64,000 nt of DNA. It comes from Crotophaga sulcirostris (Eukaryota > Chordata > Aves > Cuculiformes > Crotophagidae). The stretch is taken from NCBI GenBank assembly GCA_013397455.1, contig VYZB01000749.1:139907-203906 (forward strand), written 5' to 3'. Shown piece by piece: positions 51,901 through 64,000 of the stretch (position 1 is its first letter; the number at the start of each line of letters is the position of its first letter). The notes beneath the pieces are model-generated. The model saw nothing but the letters and a program-made list of their open reading frames with translations. It searched no databases and was not told where the DNA came from. A program made the position numbers and the translations under genes.

Positions 51901-53944
51901 CTGACAAAAATAACCTTTTCCAAAAGCAAATGAATAAGGTACATCATTATTCTCAGGTGTAAACAAGTGAACAAGTGCAGGGTTTTAAACTGGAGTTTTT
52001 TATAGCCGAAGTGGAAATATGTTCCATAAAAAAAAAAAAAAAATCTCCAGAAGATCAAGTCCTGATTTTTTATTTTTCAATGTTAGTAATCTAGGTGGCA
52101 TGTCTTGGATTCTGTTTTCGTCCTAAAGGTATTGGTTTAACATTTTATAACATAATATTTGAAGTCCTGAGTAATTCCGAATACTTTCTGAATCCACAGG
52201 AGCAAACAAACACATATTGCCTGCATACCTAATAGTCTAGTGGTTTACCATAGTGAGAAACTGCCCACCACTTTTTATGGTTTAACCTCAGTGCTTAGTT
52301 TTTTATGGGTTCAAATGAGTTGAGTTTGTTTTTCTCATGGATATCACTATCTCACACTTAACATGCGTAATTTGTTCACACCTTGGAAATTGTTTCCGAA
52401 ATAATACACTTTATAGTTTATGAAAACATGATTTCATTTGGTATGAATAACAACACGATCAGTTTCTGTCACAGAAAATGGCTGAATAAAATCCTGTGTT
52501 CTCAAACAAAAACTTTATTAATTGTGAGAGCAATATTTATGTAATCTGGGTGCTGTTACAGTGAGCAAAATAAAAATGAAGGTAAATTTATTGAAATGGT
52601 GTTTCAAAACCTAAAGAGATAAGAGACAATTTTCTGATGCTATACAGCCACCAGTGATTCAAAGGAATGGGAGTGAATGTTCCAGCAGCCTCATTTTGTT
52701 CTCAGACTTCTTGGAAAACGTAGGTCTCAGTAAGGATCTGATCCCATAGAGCACGGAGGTGCATCAGGCAGTCTGGAGTGCACAGGACTCACAAGGACTG
52801 CACGGGTGAGACAGGACTGGCTGGGTCATGCTAACCACAATGGAAATTTGTCCTTCGTTTCTGGCCTCAATTTGCTATGTTTTAATCCCAAATTAAGGAA
52901 CCTGACCAGTTTCTTTAAGTACAAGATATAGTTTAACTGATACATTTTAAGCCTGCAAAAATCATGATGTAGGATTGAGTACGTGGAGCTCTGTGGTTCC
53001 CTCGTACTAGGCTTTTTTTTGAGAAGTCCCTCCACCCAGCATGCCTTTTCACCAGAACGTGCATCTTAAATGTAGTTTTATAAACTGTAACTATGATTGT
53101 GTGTTCTGAACACAAAGTGGTGAAGGAAATGGATTTTTGGGGACTGAAGTTGTATTTATTCTGATCTCAGTGTTTAAAAAAAACCAACAACATGTAACAA
53201 AACAGAAGACTTATCGATTTCTCTTAATGTATGTGTTTGATGACTTCTTGAGAAAAAGATGTGAGACTGCCTTCAGGTGTTTGGATATCAAAACTTCCAG
53301 GGCGTAAGCAGTTCTCCTCCCCTACACTGACACTTGCTGGTAGTGAGCACTACACCAATAGCACTCCATCCTTTGACATGGAGAATGCAAAGTTAGACAA
53401 ATACATTTTCAGCACAGCACATACAACATCCAAAGCAGCTCCTCTATAGCAACGTGCTCTTTTCTCACAGGTGGAAAACCAGCGAAGGGCAGTCACTCCA
53501 AAGACCAGATAATGGTAGTGTTCATTTCAAAAGGTGTTTCAGAGCTGCTACGGCTCTTCAGCACAAACCTGGCCCTCCCTCATGAAGTGAGCAGTCAGAA
53601 GGGAAAAGAGAAGGACCTGACAAGAGTGAGTGAACAAGAACAGTGAACAAAACTTTGCTTTGTTTTTCTTAACTCTCCAGTCATCACTTTCCAAGCTTAA
53701 AACATGCTCATGGTTGTGACAGCAAGTGCTGTCTTACTACAGGTCCTGTCCTGATTACCAACTTCAGTGGAGGTGTTCAACTCAAATTTACAAATAAGGT
53801 TCAGTTTTGTTTTGTTTTGTTATGATTTGAAGTGAAGGGAAAAAAACCTATTGCATCAGCTGACTTTGGGATGTGGTGTACTCTCTATCATTTGACCTCT
53901 TTAATCCAAGACTGTCTTTCTAAAAAGGGTATCTTAGCTCAGCG
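48986..53944. other. Intergenic with one old CR1 fragment
   Basis: A CA/TA simple repeat at about 49888-49922, poly-A of about 15 at 52028-52042, and the old CR1 fragment at 50586-50705. No gene recognised. Confidence 0.5.
50586..50705 (+). mobile_element. Old CR1 LINE fragment
   Basis: The plus strand resembles a diverged CR1 ORF2 end/3' UTR: a GTTGTTGAAACACTTGAATAG stretch, then CCAGGAAGCATGTGCATTCT, CATCCCTGAAGATATTCAGA, corresponding to the usual GGTGGTGAGACACTGGAACA and ATCCCTGGAGGTGTTCAAGG. Strongly decayed; no coding capacity. Confidence 0.55.
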
Positions 53945-54058
53945 ACTAATTATGACTTTTATGTAGAAATTACTGGGTGAAATGCCAATGCCTGTGTTAT
54001 GCAGAAGATGAGACTGTATAGGTCCTTCTTGGCTTTAAAGTTTTGTAAATCCAAATTC
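53945..54058 (+). mobile_element. Ancient CR1-like 3' end remnant
   Basis: Contains CTGGGTGAAATGCCAATGCC, TGTGTTATGCAGAAGATGAG and GGTCCTTCTTGGCTTTAAAG, the same tail consensus as the remnant at 35478-35566. Confidence 0.55.
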
Positions 54059-55865
54059 CAGTCCAAATTATAACACATGTAATCTTTCTTACAGATTTCC
54101 CCAGAGGCTTCTATAAAGGAATATTTCATTTTCTTTCTGTCCAGCACTGCTCATTAACACTACTTTAACAGAAATGCTTTTCCTGGTGGTGTGCAAAAAC
54201 AGTGGTGGGACAGATAACTATAACGTGCTTTTGAATCTTCCATGATGTAATGAAAACTACAGCTCGTACATACTGTTGTTTAGTTGTTGGCAAATACTAA
54301 CCTGTAAGGACAGTACAGTAATAACAGAAAGGCAAAGAGCTAAAATTGAAAATGTGAAAAATAAAGTATCTGGAGGAATTTTCATTCTTTAAATAATACA
54401 TCACAGGACATATACAAACATGCTAAATGCTCTAGTTTCAGCTGCAAAGTCCCAACTTGATGTAACTCAGCTGATTTCCATGGGAGTATTGAGTACTGTC
54501 CACAAAACTTTAAAGGGGAATCCAGACACACTGTATTCCTTGCACGCCTGTGGGGGAAACACCTGCTTCCAGAACCAGACATTCAGTAACCTTCATCCTT
54601 CTAAAGTAGCATCTTTGCTTCTTAAACTTGCCAGTGCTTGTTCAGGTTCTCTCTTCCTACAGGGTCCCTTCTGCAGATATGATTCCTAGTGAACCCTGTA
54701 GGAGTTCCTGTAGGCTCTGCTTGTTATTCCTCGAGGTCCATGATAGTGAGTAAAACAATGCCACAAAGTCATTACTTTGTTTTTCCTTATTGATTACTCA
54801 TGGCTTTTTGGAGAAACTCTTTCTGGCTTCCTCTGTGAAGATTAGCTTCAGTGGAGCAGTTGCAATAACCTTCCACTAGGAAAAGCAGAAAACCTAGAAG
54901 GCACACCTCCCTACAGTTCTCCAGGCCATTGTACCAACAGGTGTAACCTGTTAGGCTGTTACTGCTGAGAAACCCCATTCTGCAGAATAGCTGTCTCTCT
55001 ACTGGGCTCCCTGTAACAAAGCATGGATGGTGACTAGAAATGTAAAATCTCCTAAAGCTTAGGATTGTATGTATTTGTATATATCCAAGAGTTGGATTTT
55101 GTTCAAGCTGGGCCAGGAAATTGTACCTGTACTTGTACCTAGATACAATATTATATAGATAGATATATACACAAAGTTTTGCTATATCGGAACAGGTACA
55201 GAAGGAAAATAGCACGGTAAAACTAGGCTAAAAGAAAAACTACTGTGGGCTTAGCTGTAGATTTACTGGGGAAGATAAGTAAGGGGTTTAATTGTTCCCG
55301 TTTTTCCCCTTCTCCTGTCCTCACATCCTGCTCACATGCCACCACACCAACAACTCATACAAACCCAGGCACTGTGTGGAACCACAGCTTTTCCCTAGTG
55401 CTTCCAAAGCTATAGAGAAATCAGTGTTGCACCAGAGGCAAGACTGTTTGTCACCTGTTATCTCCCTTGTCCCGTTCCCTATCCTCTTGTAGGCCCTATT
55501 GGCACCACCACCCCACAGCCTGACCTGCTGCACTCATGCAGCCCAGATGTGCCTCACAGGGGACAACACAAGTCAGGTGGAAGGATGGGAAGGGGCTCCC
55601 CTTTCTCTGACAAAGGCAGCAGCCACCTCTGTCTCTACAGCCAACTGAAATCACCACAAGTGAGTCTGTACATTTCTGAATAATGGATCTACTTTCATGG
55701 AAGCTTCTATTTTGCTACATGACATAAAACATGGAGATAATTTTGAATACTTTGAAATGATACACCTGCAGTGCAGCTTAAGCCACTTATTGTGTTAGGC
55801 TTCAATTCAGATAGAATAAACCAAATAAAATCAACCTGACATACCAGGACGGTTTCCAAGCTTAC

Positions 55866-56090
55866 CCTCAAAGACTGGTCTTCAATTAGTAGATTAGTAG
55901 CTGCTTGAGTTTGTTCAGAAGAATGTTCTAAGTATACCTCTTTTCTTCTACTTTTAGAAGGCTGAGTAAATATTACAGTCATTGCCCTGATACACCTTGA
56001 ACACCTTTTTATAAATGTTCCTTTCAATCTAACTTCTTGGCAATGTTTTACTTCAAATAATTTCTCCAGTTGTCTGAGCAATGGCAACAC
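55866..56090 (-). other. Candidate 225-bp coding exon, unknown gene
   Basis: On the minus strand the acceptor CACATTTCACTTTAG| is followed by 75 uninterrupted codons to TTTGAGG|GTAAGC, a good donor. Entry and exit are both phase 0. The peptide is rich in Lys, Arg, Glu and Gln (VLPLLRQLEKLFEVKHCQEV, later KSRRKEVYLEHSSEQTQAAT) and does not resemble CR1. It matches no family I recognise, and no certain neighbouring exon was found. In mammals no gene is known to me between LOX and ZNF474, so it may be a chance frame, an exon of a lineage-specific or non-coding transcript, or a relic. Confidence 0.3.
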
Positions 56091-56403
56091 CTAAAGTGAA
56101 ATGTGATAATTACCCGTGGATGAAAACAGAAATTAGAATAGGAATGTAATTCAAAAAGGAACTACTATGCTGCTACAGAGCAGAATAGTAAAAGAGTTCA
56201 TAATATTGGTATGTAAGACAAAATATTATGATGAAATTTAGACCAAAGGGAAAACCACCAGGAGTGTTTTATTTGAGTCGGAATTGCTGAGTGTCAACTT
56301 TGTTCAATAATACACACAGCTGCATGAAGGCTTTCACATGTTCTAAATGTCGCATCTGTTCAATACAGCATTCTGTGTATTCAGTGCTGCTCTTCATATT
56401 GCA

Positions 56404-56506
56404 GTGTTGGCCAAAAGTAATAGTCAGGCTCAGCGCCCTACTGTGCGCATCACTAAGCCTATACAGAAGGAGCCATGGTCCCTGCCCTGGAGAGCTTACA
56501 ATTTGG
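56404..56506 (-). mobile_element. Ancient amniote LINE tail remnant
   Basis: The minus strand reads TTGTAAGCTCTCCAGGGCAG, then GGACCATGGCTCCTTCTGTA, then GGGCGCTGAGCCTGACTATT. This pattern (TGTAAGCTCT..GGGCAGGGACC...CACARTAGGGCGCTGA) is typical of the 3' end of old CR1/L3-type elements. Heavily diverged. Confidence 0.5.
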
Positions 56507-56884
56507 CTTGAAAAAGGAGATGACAATTGGAAAAGAAACAAGAAAGGAGTAAGGAGGAAAGATAACAGGACCAAGATGGAATGGGATGAGAATATTAACA
56601 ATAAACATATTAACAATTATTTCTCAATAGCTTTAGTGTTCTCTTCATCTTATAAGGAAGGTAAATAAATTCAGTTCTTCCCAAGACTCACTCAATTACA
56701 CACTACTTTTTCAATGTTCCTATGTTAGTTATACTTAGTTATGCCTAAAGAAAGAAATGCTCAGCAGCCACAAAATGAACACAAGTCCAGACCATCCATT
56801 TAGGCAAACTGGCCTTTCTCCACTCTTGTATGCAAGCTGACTTGTGTCAGAATTTGAAATGTACCTATTTTCATAAAAAAGGTT

Positions 56885-56940
56885 TGGGTCACAGGGACCT
56901 TCAAAGATCATCCTGTTGCAACCACCCTTTGACAGGCAGG
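56885..56940 (-). mobile_element. CR1 LINE extreme 3' UTR fragment
   Basis: The minus strand reads CAGGATGATCTTTGAAGGTC and continues CCTGTGACCCAAACC, a slightly diverged copy of the last 50 bp of the CR1 3' UTR. Confidence 0.6.
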
Positions 56941-56950
56941 GGGATCTTTC

Positions 56951-57080
56951 CCATTTGATAAGTTTGCCTCATGTCTACCTTAGCAGCATACCTGTCACCC
57001 CAAAATTTCTGTGTGAATAGGATACTAGAATTTGTTTGCAGTAGATCTCTGTTGCTTAGCAGAATACATGACATTGCTCT
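56951..57080 (-). repeat. 130-bp block shared (inverted) with 31191-31323
   Basis: Reading the minus strand, the block follows the CR1 3' end at about 57082 and is itself followed by another CR1-like tail (GGATGATCTTTGAAGGTCCC) at about 56940-56885. The block is therefore sandwiched between CR1 sequences here, whereas in the other copy it runs into unique DNA. Confidence 0.8.
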
Positions 57081-57081
57081 T

Positions 57082-58135
57082 AGAATCATAGAATGGTTGG
57101 GGTTGGAAGGGACCTTGAAAATCATCCAGTTCCAACCTGCCTGACTTGGGCAAAGACACCTTCCACTGGATCAGCTGGATCAGGTTGCCTGATAACCCTC
57201 ATCATAAAAAATGTCTTCCTTAAACCTAACCTAAATCTACCCGGTTTCAGTTTTAACCCATTGCGTCTTGTCCTATCACAACAGCCCCTACTAAAAAGTC
57301 TCTCCATCTTTTTTAAGAGCCCCCTTTAAGTACTGAAAGGTTGCAATAGGTTGTGCGCCAAGAATAGGTTGTGCGCAGAGCCTTCTCTTTTCCAGGCTGA
57401 ACAACCCCAACTGTCTCAGCCTTTCCTCACAGGAGAGGTCTTCCAACTCTCTGATCATTTCTGTGGCCTCCTCTGGATCCGCTCCAACAGGTCCACGTCT
57501 TTGTTTTACTGGGGACCCCAGAGCTGGATGCAGTACTCCAGGTGGTGGCCTATAAGAGCGGAGTAGAGGGGAAGAATCACCCCCCTTGATCTGCTGGACA
57601 TAATTCTTTAGATGCAACCCAAAATGCATTTGGCTTTCTGGGTTGCAAGCACATGTTGCCAGATTATCTATGATTTTTCATGTACCACTATCCCCTGAGG
57701 ACAGTGCTCAATCCATTCATCCTCCAATCTGTACTGGTACTGAGGATCATCCCAGCCTTTGCCCTTGGCCTTGTTGAACTTCATGAGGTTCGTGTAGGCC
57801 CTGTCCTCAAGCCTGTCAAGGTCCTTCTGGGTGGCACCCCATCCCTCGAGCAAATCAACTGCACCATTCAGCTTGGTGTCATCCAAAAACTTTACAAGAT
57901 TCCATTCAATCCCACTGTCTATGTCATTAATAAAGATATCAAGCAGTACTGGTTCCAACATGGACCCTTGAGGGAGACCCCTTATTACTGATCTCCATTT
58001 GGACACTGAGCTGTTGACTGCAACTCTTTGGACTTCAGCCTTGGTGAAGCCATATTGGTAATCCCTAATGACCTCTCTGACATCCTTATGCCTGGACATA
58101 GCTTCCTTGAGGATGCACCACATCTGTTTACTTAA
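57082..58135 (-). mobile_element. CR1 LINE with internally deleted reverse transcriptase
   Basis: The minus strand encodes decayed CR1 ORF2. The segment REVIRDYQYGFTKA is joined directly to VQRVAVNSSVSKWRSVIRGL, so the segment normally between them (including the first polymerase motifs) is missing. Then follow [49 protein letters not shown] and FQYLKGALKKDGE. The 3' UTR ends near 57082 with CCATTCTATGATTCTA. Multiple frame breaks make it inactive. Confidence 0.95.
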
Positions 58136-61100
58136 TCCACACAGAAACTCTTCTTCAGGGTTTACAGATGAATCTTTCTACACATAACTGTCTCATAAGC
58201 AAAAGAGAGCCAGTGTGTCTTAATAATATCAAACATTTTCTTAACTATACCAAGCTAGAAACCAAGACTGAATTATAATTAGAGACATTGGACACTTACA
58301 ATTTGACCACATCAGACACATCAAACCACTGCTGGAAACATCTAAGGGGTATTAAGCATTGATAGATGATTAAATTATACAGTTTTTCAGTGGGAATTTG
58401 GCTAATGTAAGGTACCTTATAAGTCTGAACCTGCATCTCTATCAGAAGACCCTTTGTTATGTAGATTTGTGTCTCCTCTTAGGAGCAGATCTCATTGTGA
58501 AGAAGTTGGCCCATCCTTCTTTATATTCTTCTCTCATTTCTTTTTGAATACAAACTGTAAACTGTATTTCTAATGTTCTTGATTCTCACCTCTAAATCAT
58601 ACTCTCTGATGCAAAGATGTGGGGTTTTTTTCGTTTGTTTATTTTGTACATATTCTTCAGTGAAAACAGAGTAGCAGATAACTAAAATCCTAGCCAGAGG
58701 AATACGGGAATTCTTCTGCCAGTTCTTAATTTGCATCATCATTTTCCCACCTTTTATGCATTAACATTTGCATTATGAATGGCATTATTGATTGCTGTCT
58801 TAATTAAACCTTTTAATGCATCTTATCAGTATAACACAAAATTCTTTTTCAATGTCAATTAAGAAAATCCACCTCAGAATTTGAAAGTGGGCTCTTCTCT
58901 GGTATTTTGCCATCAGACATTGACGTTCCACAAAGAAAACTACCATTTCTGTGACAGCCATTCAAACTCATGGGTTCTTATGAAAATGAAGATGTTATAC
59001 ATTAGATGGAAAAGAACTATCAGATCCAGGTATATGGGCAAGTTAGGAATTAGTTCTACTTTTAAACTGAGCATCCTAGATATGATGAACGAGACACAAA
59101 GAATCTGATATTCCTGTCTGATATTTTTACAAAGTTAGCTTTATTTTAGAGATACCGCTACCACACATCCTAACCACCTTTGATGAGATGCATAGCAAAA
59201 TCATATTCCAAAATTTCTGCCAACCTGTTCTGCTCTTACATTACATTGGACAGTGTTACTCTTTGTGAGAGATTTACAAGGAGTTCTCCCCTGCTGAAGA
59301 GGAAATGAAAACGATGAATTTGAAATGTTAATCCATTCCTCTCCTATCATACATAATCTTCGTAATCTCAGAATGGTCTCATGAATGCCTCAATTCAAAA
59401 CTAATTGTTTTCCCAAGTCTTCCTCAGCTTGGATTTATTAGTTGGGATTTTTGCTTTTGTGCAACATACTCTGGAGGGAAGACTCATTTTGGAGCTCTGC
59501 AACAACAAAGACATGCCTGCGTACAGAACTGTTCAGCCAAACATTTGTTGTTTCTGAATTTACTTAGTTTTTTCAAGTTTATCATGATAATCCCTCCTCA
59601 GTACTCAAAAACTTAAAAAACACTGTGTAGTTGTGTCTGAGCTGGAAGGGAGTTCTTGAGCATATGCTCTGCTTATGAAGACAATTCAGAACTGAGCCCC
59701 CTAAACAAAAAAGTGCTGTTTACACGTAATGTTATGTGTGACATAATATTTTTAATGTTATTAACCTTTATAAATGAAACTAACTGGTACTTATGGGAGG
59801 CATTAACGCGCAGATAATGTGCTCTTTAATTTGAGTGTCTTGGATTTCTATTTCTTTTTACATGTCATCAGAAAACCTACTGAAATGAAACCAAACATAT
59901 CCAGTTATATTACCCATGGTGAGCTTTGCATACCATTGCAATGAGTACTTCAAGGACAATAGTTAGGGAAGCTTTCATTACAGATGCTGACGTGTAAGGA
60001 AAGAAATACTTTGGTGGATTTTCAAATCTCTGATTGAATTTGCAGTAGCTGCCTATTTATCTATTTAACTTACTTTTTAAAAAATGTCACTTTTACAGAA
60101 ATCTTTGGGAGACCAAGAGAAAACAAATAGAAAAGTTAGAAAACAATATTTAGAGATGAAACACACTATAAACTCAAGAAAGGAGAGGCTTTCTTAAAAT
60201 TTTCACTATGTTTTATTCAAATCAAGAAAGAAATCTTGTAACTGCATGCTGTGAAACCATTCGTACTAAGCCTTACCAACACATCAACACTCTACACTTG
60301 AGAAATAGTGCTATTAGAAACTTGTTGGAAACCTCCTGATTTGACAAAAAATCCTCTGACGTCGGAAGGCTTTTGTCTTCAGGTCTCATGAAAGAAAAGA
60401 ACAACAGCTATTTCAGGTCCTGTGGCTGCTTTTCTTGATAATGCTGTCACATCCTGCAGAGACAGAAATATGTGCTTAATTTTCTTCACTGGGCATAGAT
60501 TTGTGTACGTTGGTAGGTGTACCCACAATATATGAAACAGAGTAAGTACAAACAGGTTTTGTAATGTAGATAGATAAACGCAAAATATTAGATAGGGGTC
60601 AGGTGGCATTTTGGTTGATAATTTTGAGTTGAGACTTTACTTACTAATAAAATTCTAATAATTTTTTTTCAATAAACTGACAAGTTCATTGAAGCAACAA
60701 AGATCTATGTGGTCTTTCATAAATTCAGAGCAGAAAAATGTCAGAAAGTTTACTTTCGCACTTTACTTATGGTCAAAGGAAGATGCCTGATTAGAGACTT
60801 CAAAATTAGACCCACAAATTGTAGCTAAATTTAACTAGAACATTAGCTTTTGTGAAAAAAATTTATAGTCTGCTCCCAAGACTACTGATGTCAGAAGAAG
60901 TCTATAGCTCTGGTCTCTAATTAAGTTGGTTTGTTGAAAAAAAAAATCTCATTACAGACCTGAATCTGAAAATACTTGGTGTTCTTAGTTTCCAGGAAAG
61001 TTCACATACTAAAGAGTATCTTAACATCTTAATTGCCACTATTAAAGGGGATTCATTATAATTAGGAATCTTTTAATCCAATGCAGTGACAAATATGTTT

Positions 61101-62989
61101 CTAAATAAAAATACCTGAATCTGTTGTAAAATGTGCTTCAGAAAAATCCACTGCTCTAGTGTGTAACAAAACTACCTAGTTTTGAATATCTGAATGTAAA
61201 ACTCAACAAGTTAGAAAAAATGACATGCAAAACAAGATACATTTGAATAACCTTGTTGCAACTCAGTGTTTATGCGAACAGAAAAATTAGATTAAGTTCT
61301 TTGTCTACTCAAGCATAACTTGGATGAGTAATCTAAATATTTTTCAGACACAGAAAGCTGAAACCAACCACTACTTTTCAAGTTTTTTCTCATATTGAGT
61401 CCTCAATGATCAATCCTTTGATCCCAAACAAATGAATACCAGCTTCAAGGAAATATATTTAACACATATTAAGTTTGTCTAGTTTCATGTTAGGATTTTA
61501 TACAATTATTTGTATTTCTTACTTCATGTATGTGACTCCAGCTAAGCTTCACAATTTAACACTAAACAAGAACACAAATTAGCCATCCTATAACAGCAGG
61601 ATTGATGATTTTTAAAAACAAAGTTAAAAGTAAAAAATAATGTCATTGATGTTAAACTGTCTATAATTTAAAATAACTTTCCCTTTTCTACACTATCACA
61701 CGTTTTTCATCCACACAATAAAAAATAAGCATAGAGAGCCTTAGGACATGTACTAAGACATTTCAAATTCAAAGAGCTTTGGTTCTGTTTGGGGTTTTTT
61801 ATCTTGTTTTTTTGAGGAACAGGTTAATCTTTTTCCATTTTTGTGATTCACAACTGCTGTTTAATAGTGGTATACACATAAGGAGGACCTCAAATGCTAC
61901 GCGTGGCATTGAAGACATTTTTCCATTTGTAACGTTTGAACGAGGACTGCAACCATCTTCCAATTAAAATTAAATATAAAATACCTCCTGATCTCAGTTT
62001 TTGAAAAATTACTGTGATCGCTTACTGATCTCTGCTTCAGTTACTGTCATTTTCTGGTGTGGTTAAATTGTATTTCTCAGTTGATATTAACTGTATTTAT
62101 TGCTTCTGTAGATGGCAAAAATCAAGATCCCCGGTGTAACACGTTACTCAGTGCAACGTTTGACAGGAATACCAGTCATTCCAGGTAAAAAAAGAAAGAG
62201 GTAGGCAAATGCTTAAGAAACTAAATTAACTGTGATCCAATATCAGAACTGGGCTTTACGAAAAAGCTCTATTGACCTCATAAGAAAGCTTAATGCCAGA
62301 GTACTTGATTGTTTTTAGGGGAGTATCTGGCTTGCTTACCAGACTTTTAAGGTATTATAAAGATTTTTCACCTCCATACCTCTGGTCACAGGTACTGGTG
62401 GGCTTTTTGATGGTCTAGACATACCCAAGGCATAAAAGCCAGGTATAATTAGACAACCTGTAAGGAGAGGACAGCAGGTGAACGGACACAGGGACCTAAT
62501 GATAAGTGAAGGATGTGACTCTCTATGGATGCTGACAATGCTTGTCATGCTTTATGAAACCGAAATTCATTGACAAATTAAACTCATGGTATGGAAAAAG
62601 TGGCAGACAAGGTGAATGGCTGACAAATGGTCAGGACTAGCCTCAACTATGCTTTCTCTAGTTTCATGAAAAATAGTTACTTAATCAGGAAAAAAAAAAA
62701 ATAAGGCTAGAATCCCACTGTGTGGAAATATTGTCTAATATCACACATTGGGCAACAACCTGGTGTTTGTAACACTAGTAAGATTTAGAGGAAGATTAGA
62801 AAGACAGAAATCTCATTCCTTCAGTGTTGCATTTTCCCTGTCTTCAACCTTTCCGTTTTACTGAGTCTTAGTCATCGATTGTTCCTTAAATGGAGAATAA
62901 TATTTTCAAAGCCACAATAAGAAAGATCAGAGGGGATGAGCAGTTTGCCTATATGATGAATAAGAGAACCCAGATCCAACCACCTCTGT
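58136..62989. other. Intergenic, nothing secure
   Basis: AT-rich DNA. A possible 73-bp plus-strand exon at 62112-62184 (acceptor TTGCTTCTGTAG, donor CCAG|GTAAAA) is open in two frames and therefore weakly supported. No mobile element recognised. Confidence 0.45.
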
Positions 62990-63525
62990 AGCAGGCTGCC
63001 CAGACTAAAACTAAAGTCGAGCATAAGGCACAACCCACTTGTGGAAACACGTTGGGCGCTAGGTGCTCCCCACCAGCCCGGTGCTGGCTGGCAGTAGTAA
63101 CAAACCCTCACTGTTGGGGGTGCTCCTAAGTAAGAAGACTTTGCACTCTTTGATGCTATACCTGCCCTCTGGTCCTTGGTGTTCTCCAGACTCAAAATTT
63201 TTACAGTTAATTGCTGGTTTCCCAATGATTTTAACCCTCTAGGTTGTTTGGGTGACTTTAGGAAAGCGAATAGTGCTTAAGTAAGTCCACTAGGCTGCAC
63301 ACTTGTCTGCAGCACAGGTCTCCCGAGATCAAGAACAGAGTGAGGACACCTGGCTCCTCGGGCAGCAGGTACCGGGCACTGCCAGGAGCCTCTGACACAC
63401 CTGTGCACAGGGGCACCTTCAGCACCCAGCGTGGCACCACTTATCTCAGAGCTATAAAGAGCTACTTGAAAGATAAGTACCACTACTGTTAATTGGATAG
63501 CGGTGTAAATTAGCATTCACAATCC
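62990..63525 (-). mobile_element. Possible decayed LTR/primer-site region of an endogenous retrovirus
   Basis: On the minus strand at 63060-63048 the motif AGCGCCCAACGTG resembles a lysine-tRNA primer-binding site (GCGCCCAACGTGG). A second, reversed motif, GCACCCAGCGTGG, lies on the plus strand at 63422-63434. The stretch between is more GC-rich than its surroundings and lacks coding. No gag or pol was recognised, and LTR ends were not found. It is bordered on the right by a CR1. Confidence 0.3.
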
Positions 63526-63534
63526 ACCAGTGAC

Positions 63535-63812
63535 CAGTGACAGAACTAGAGGACACGGACTTAAGCTTCGTCAGGGGAGGTTTAGACTTGATGTTAGGAA
63601 AAAATTCTTCCCTGAAAGGGTGATTGGCCACTGGAATGCGCTGCCCAGGGAGGTGGTGGAGTCGCTGTTCCTGGAGGTGTTTAAGGGAAGACTGGATGAG
63701 GCACTCAGTGCCATGGTTTAGGTGATGGGATGGTGTTAGTGTTGGTTTATAGGTTGGACTTGATAATCTCAGAGGTCCCTTCCAACCTGGTGATACTGTG
63801 ATACTGTGATAC
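63535..63812 (+). mobile_element. CR1 LINE 3' fragment, relatively young
   Basis: Well preserved ORF2 C-terminus in one frame ([20 protein letters not shown], then [20 protein letters not shown], then [10 protein letters not shown]) ending at a normal stop. The 3' UTR follows, with tail TGATACTGTGATACTGTGAT. The intact frame suggests it is younger than the other copies here. It is 5'-truncated, so not active. Confidence 0.95.
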
Positions 63813-64000
63813 ACCGCAGCCACAATGCAGGACTGGGTTTTCCAGGATTTTTATTACTGTGAATGATTTCAAGTAATACACAATTAAAATAAAGTACAAT
63901 ACAAAAATTACAGGATAACTGTACCAAGGACATCAAAATGCAGTGGCAAATATCTGCCCAGCCAGCAGTGTGTGGACTGTTAACTCATCCTGGGGAAGCT

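Noticed and set aside
57351..57991. Plus-strand frames of 71 and 103 codons
   Set aside because: Antisense shadows of the minus-strand CR1 reverse transcriptase.

Overview
The window is vertebrate genomic DNA, almost certainly from a bird. It is AT-rich and intron/intergenic in character. It carries many CR1 LINE fragments with the typical avian 3' ends (ATTCTATG-type and TGATACTG/CAGTATCA-type octamer repeats) and at least one likely avian LTR. No bacterial-style operons, tRNA, rRNA or CRISPR were seen. Most open reading frames over 60 codons look like chance or lie inside CR1.

The one securely identified gene is ZNF474, a C2HC zinc-finger protein, on the minus strand. Its coding sequence is complete: exons 19052-18354, 10238-10058 and 6637-6486. 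The splice sites are good, the phases agree (0, then 1), and the total is 1032 nt including the stop, giving 343 aa. The third exon is short and easily missed. The protein has four C2HC fingers arranged as two copies of a two-finger module. Two AATAAA sites lie 3' of the stop. An acceptor just upstream of the ATG shows that the 5' leader is spliced. A strong 50-bp candidate leader exon lies at 22562-22513. A GC-rich island at about 29.7-30.0 kb contains a perfect RFX X-box palindrome and is the best promoter candidate by eye.

Layout: 1-6.3 kb, 3' flank with nothing recognised; 6.3-19.1 kb, ZNF474, with a 5'-truncated CR1 in intron 1; 19.1-28.5 kb, flank or leader introns, with weak plus-strand exon candidates; 28.55-29.3 kb, probable solo LTR; 29.7-30.0 kb, GC-rich X-box island; 30.08-30.46 kb, four copies of a 95-bp tandem repeat; 30.87-31.32 kb, CR1 tail plus a 133-bp block that recurs inverted at 56.95-57.08 kb; 31-56 kb, mostly unique intergenic DNA with CR1 remnants and a few possible exons, the best being 56090-55866 on the minus strand; 57-58.1 kb, minus-strand CR1; 63-63.8 kb, LTR-like sequence and a plus-strand CR1.

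In mammals ZNF474 lies next to and divergent from LOX (human 5q23.2). If synteny holds, the long stretch to the right of ZNF474 is the ZNF474-LOX intergenic region. No LOX exon was recognised, so LOX would lie beyond the right edge. Avian regions matching human 5q are largely on Z, so a Z location is a reasonable inference but is not shown by the sequence.
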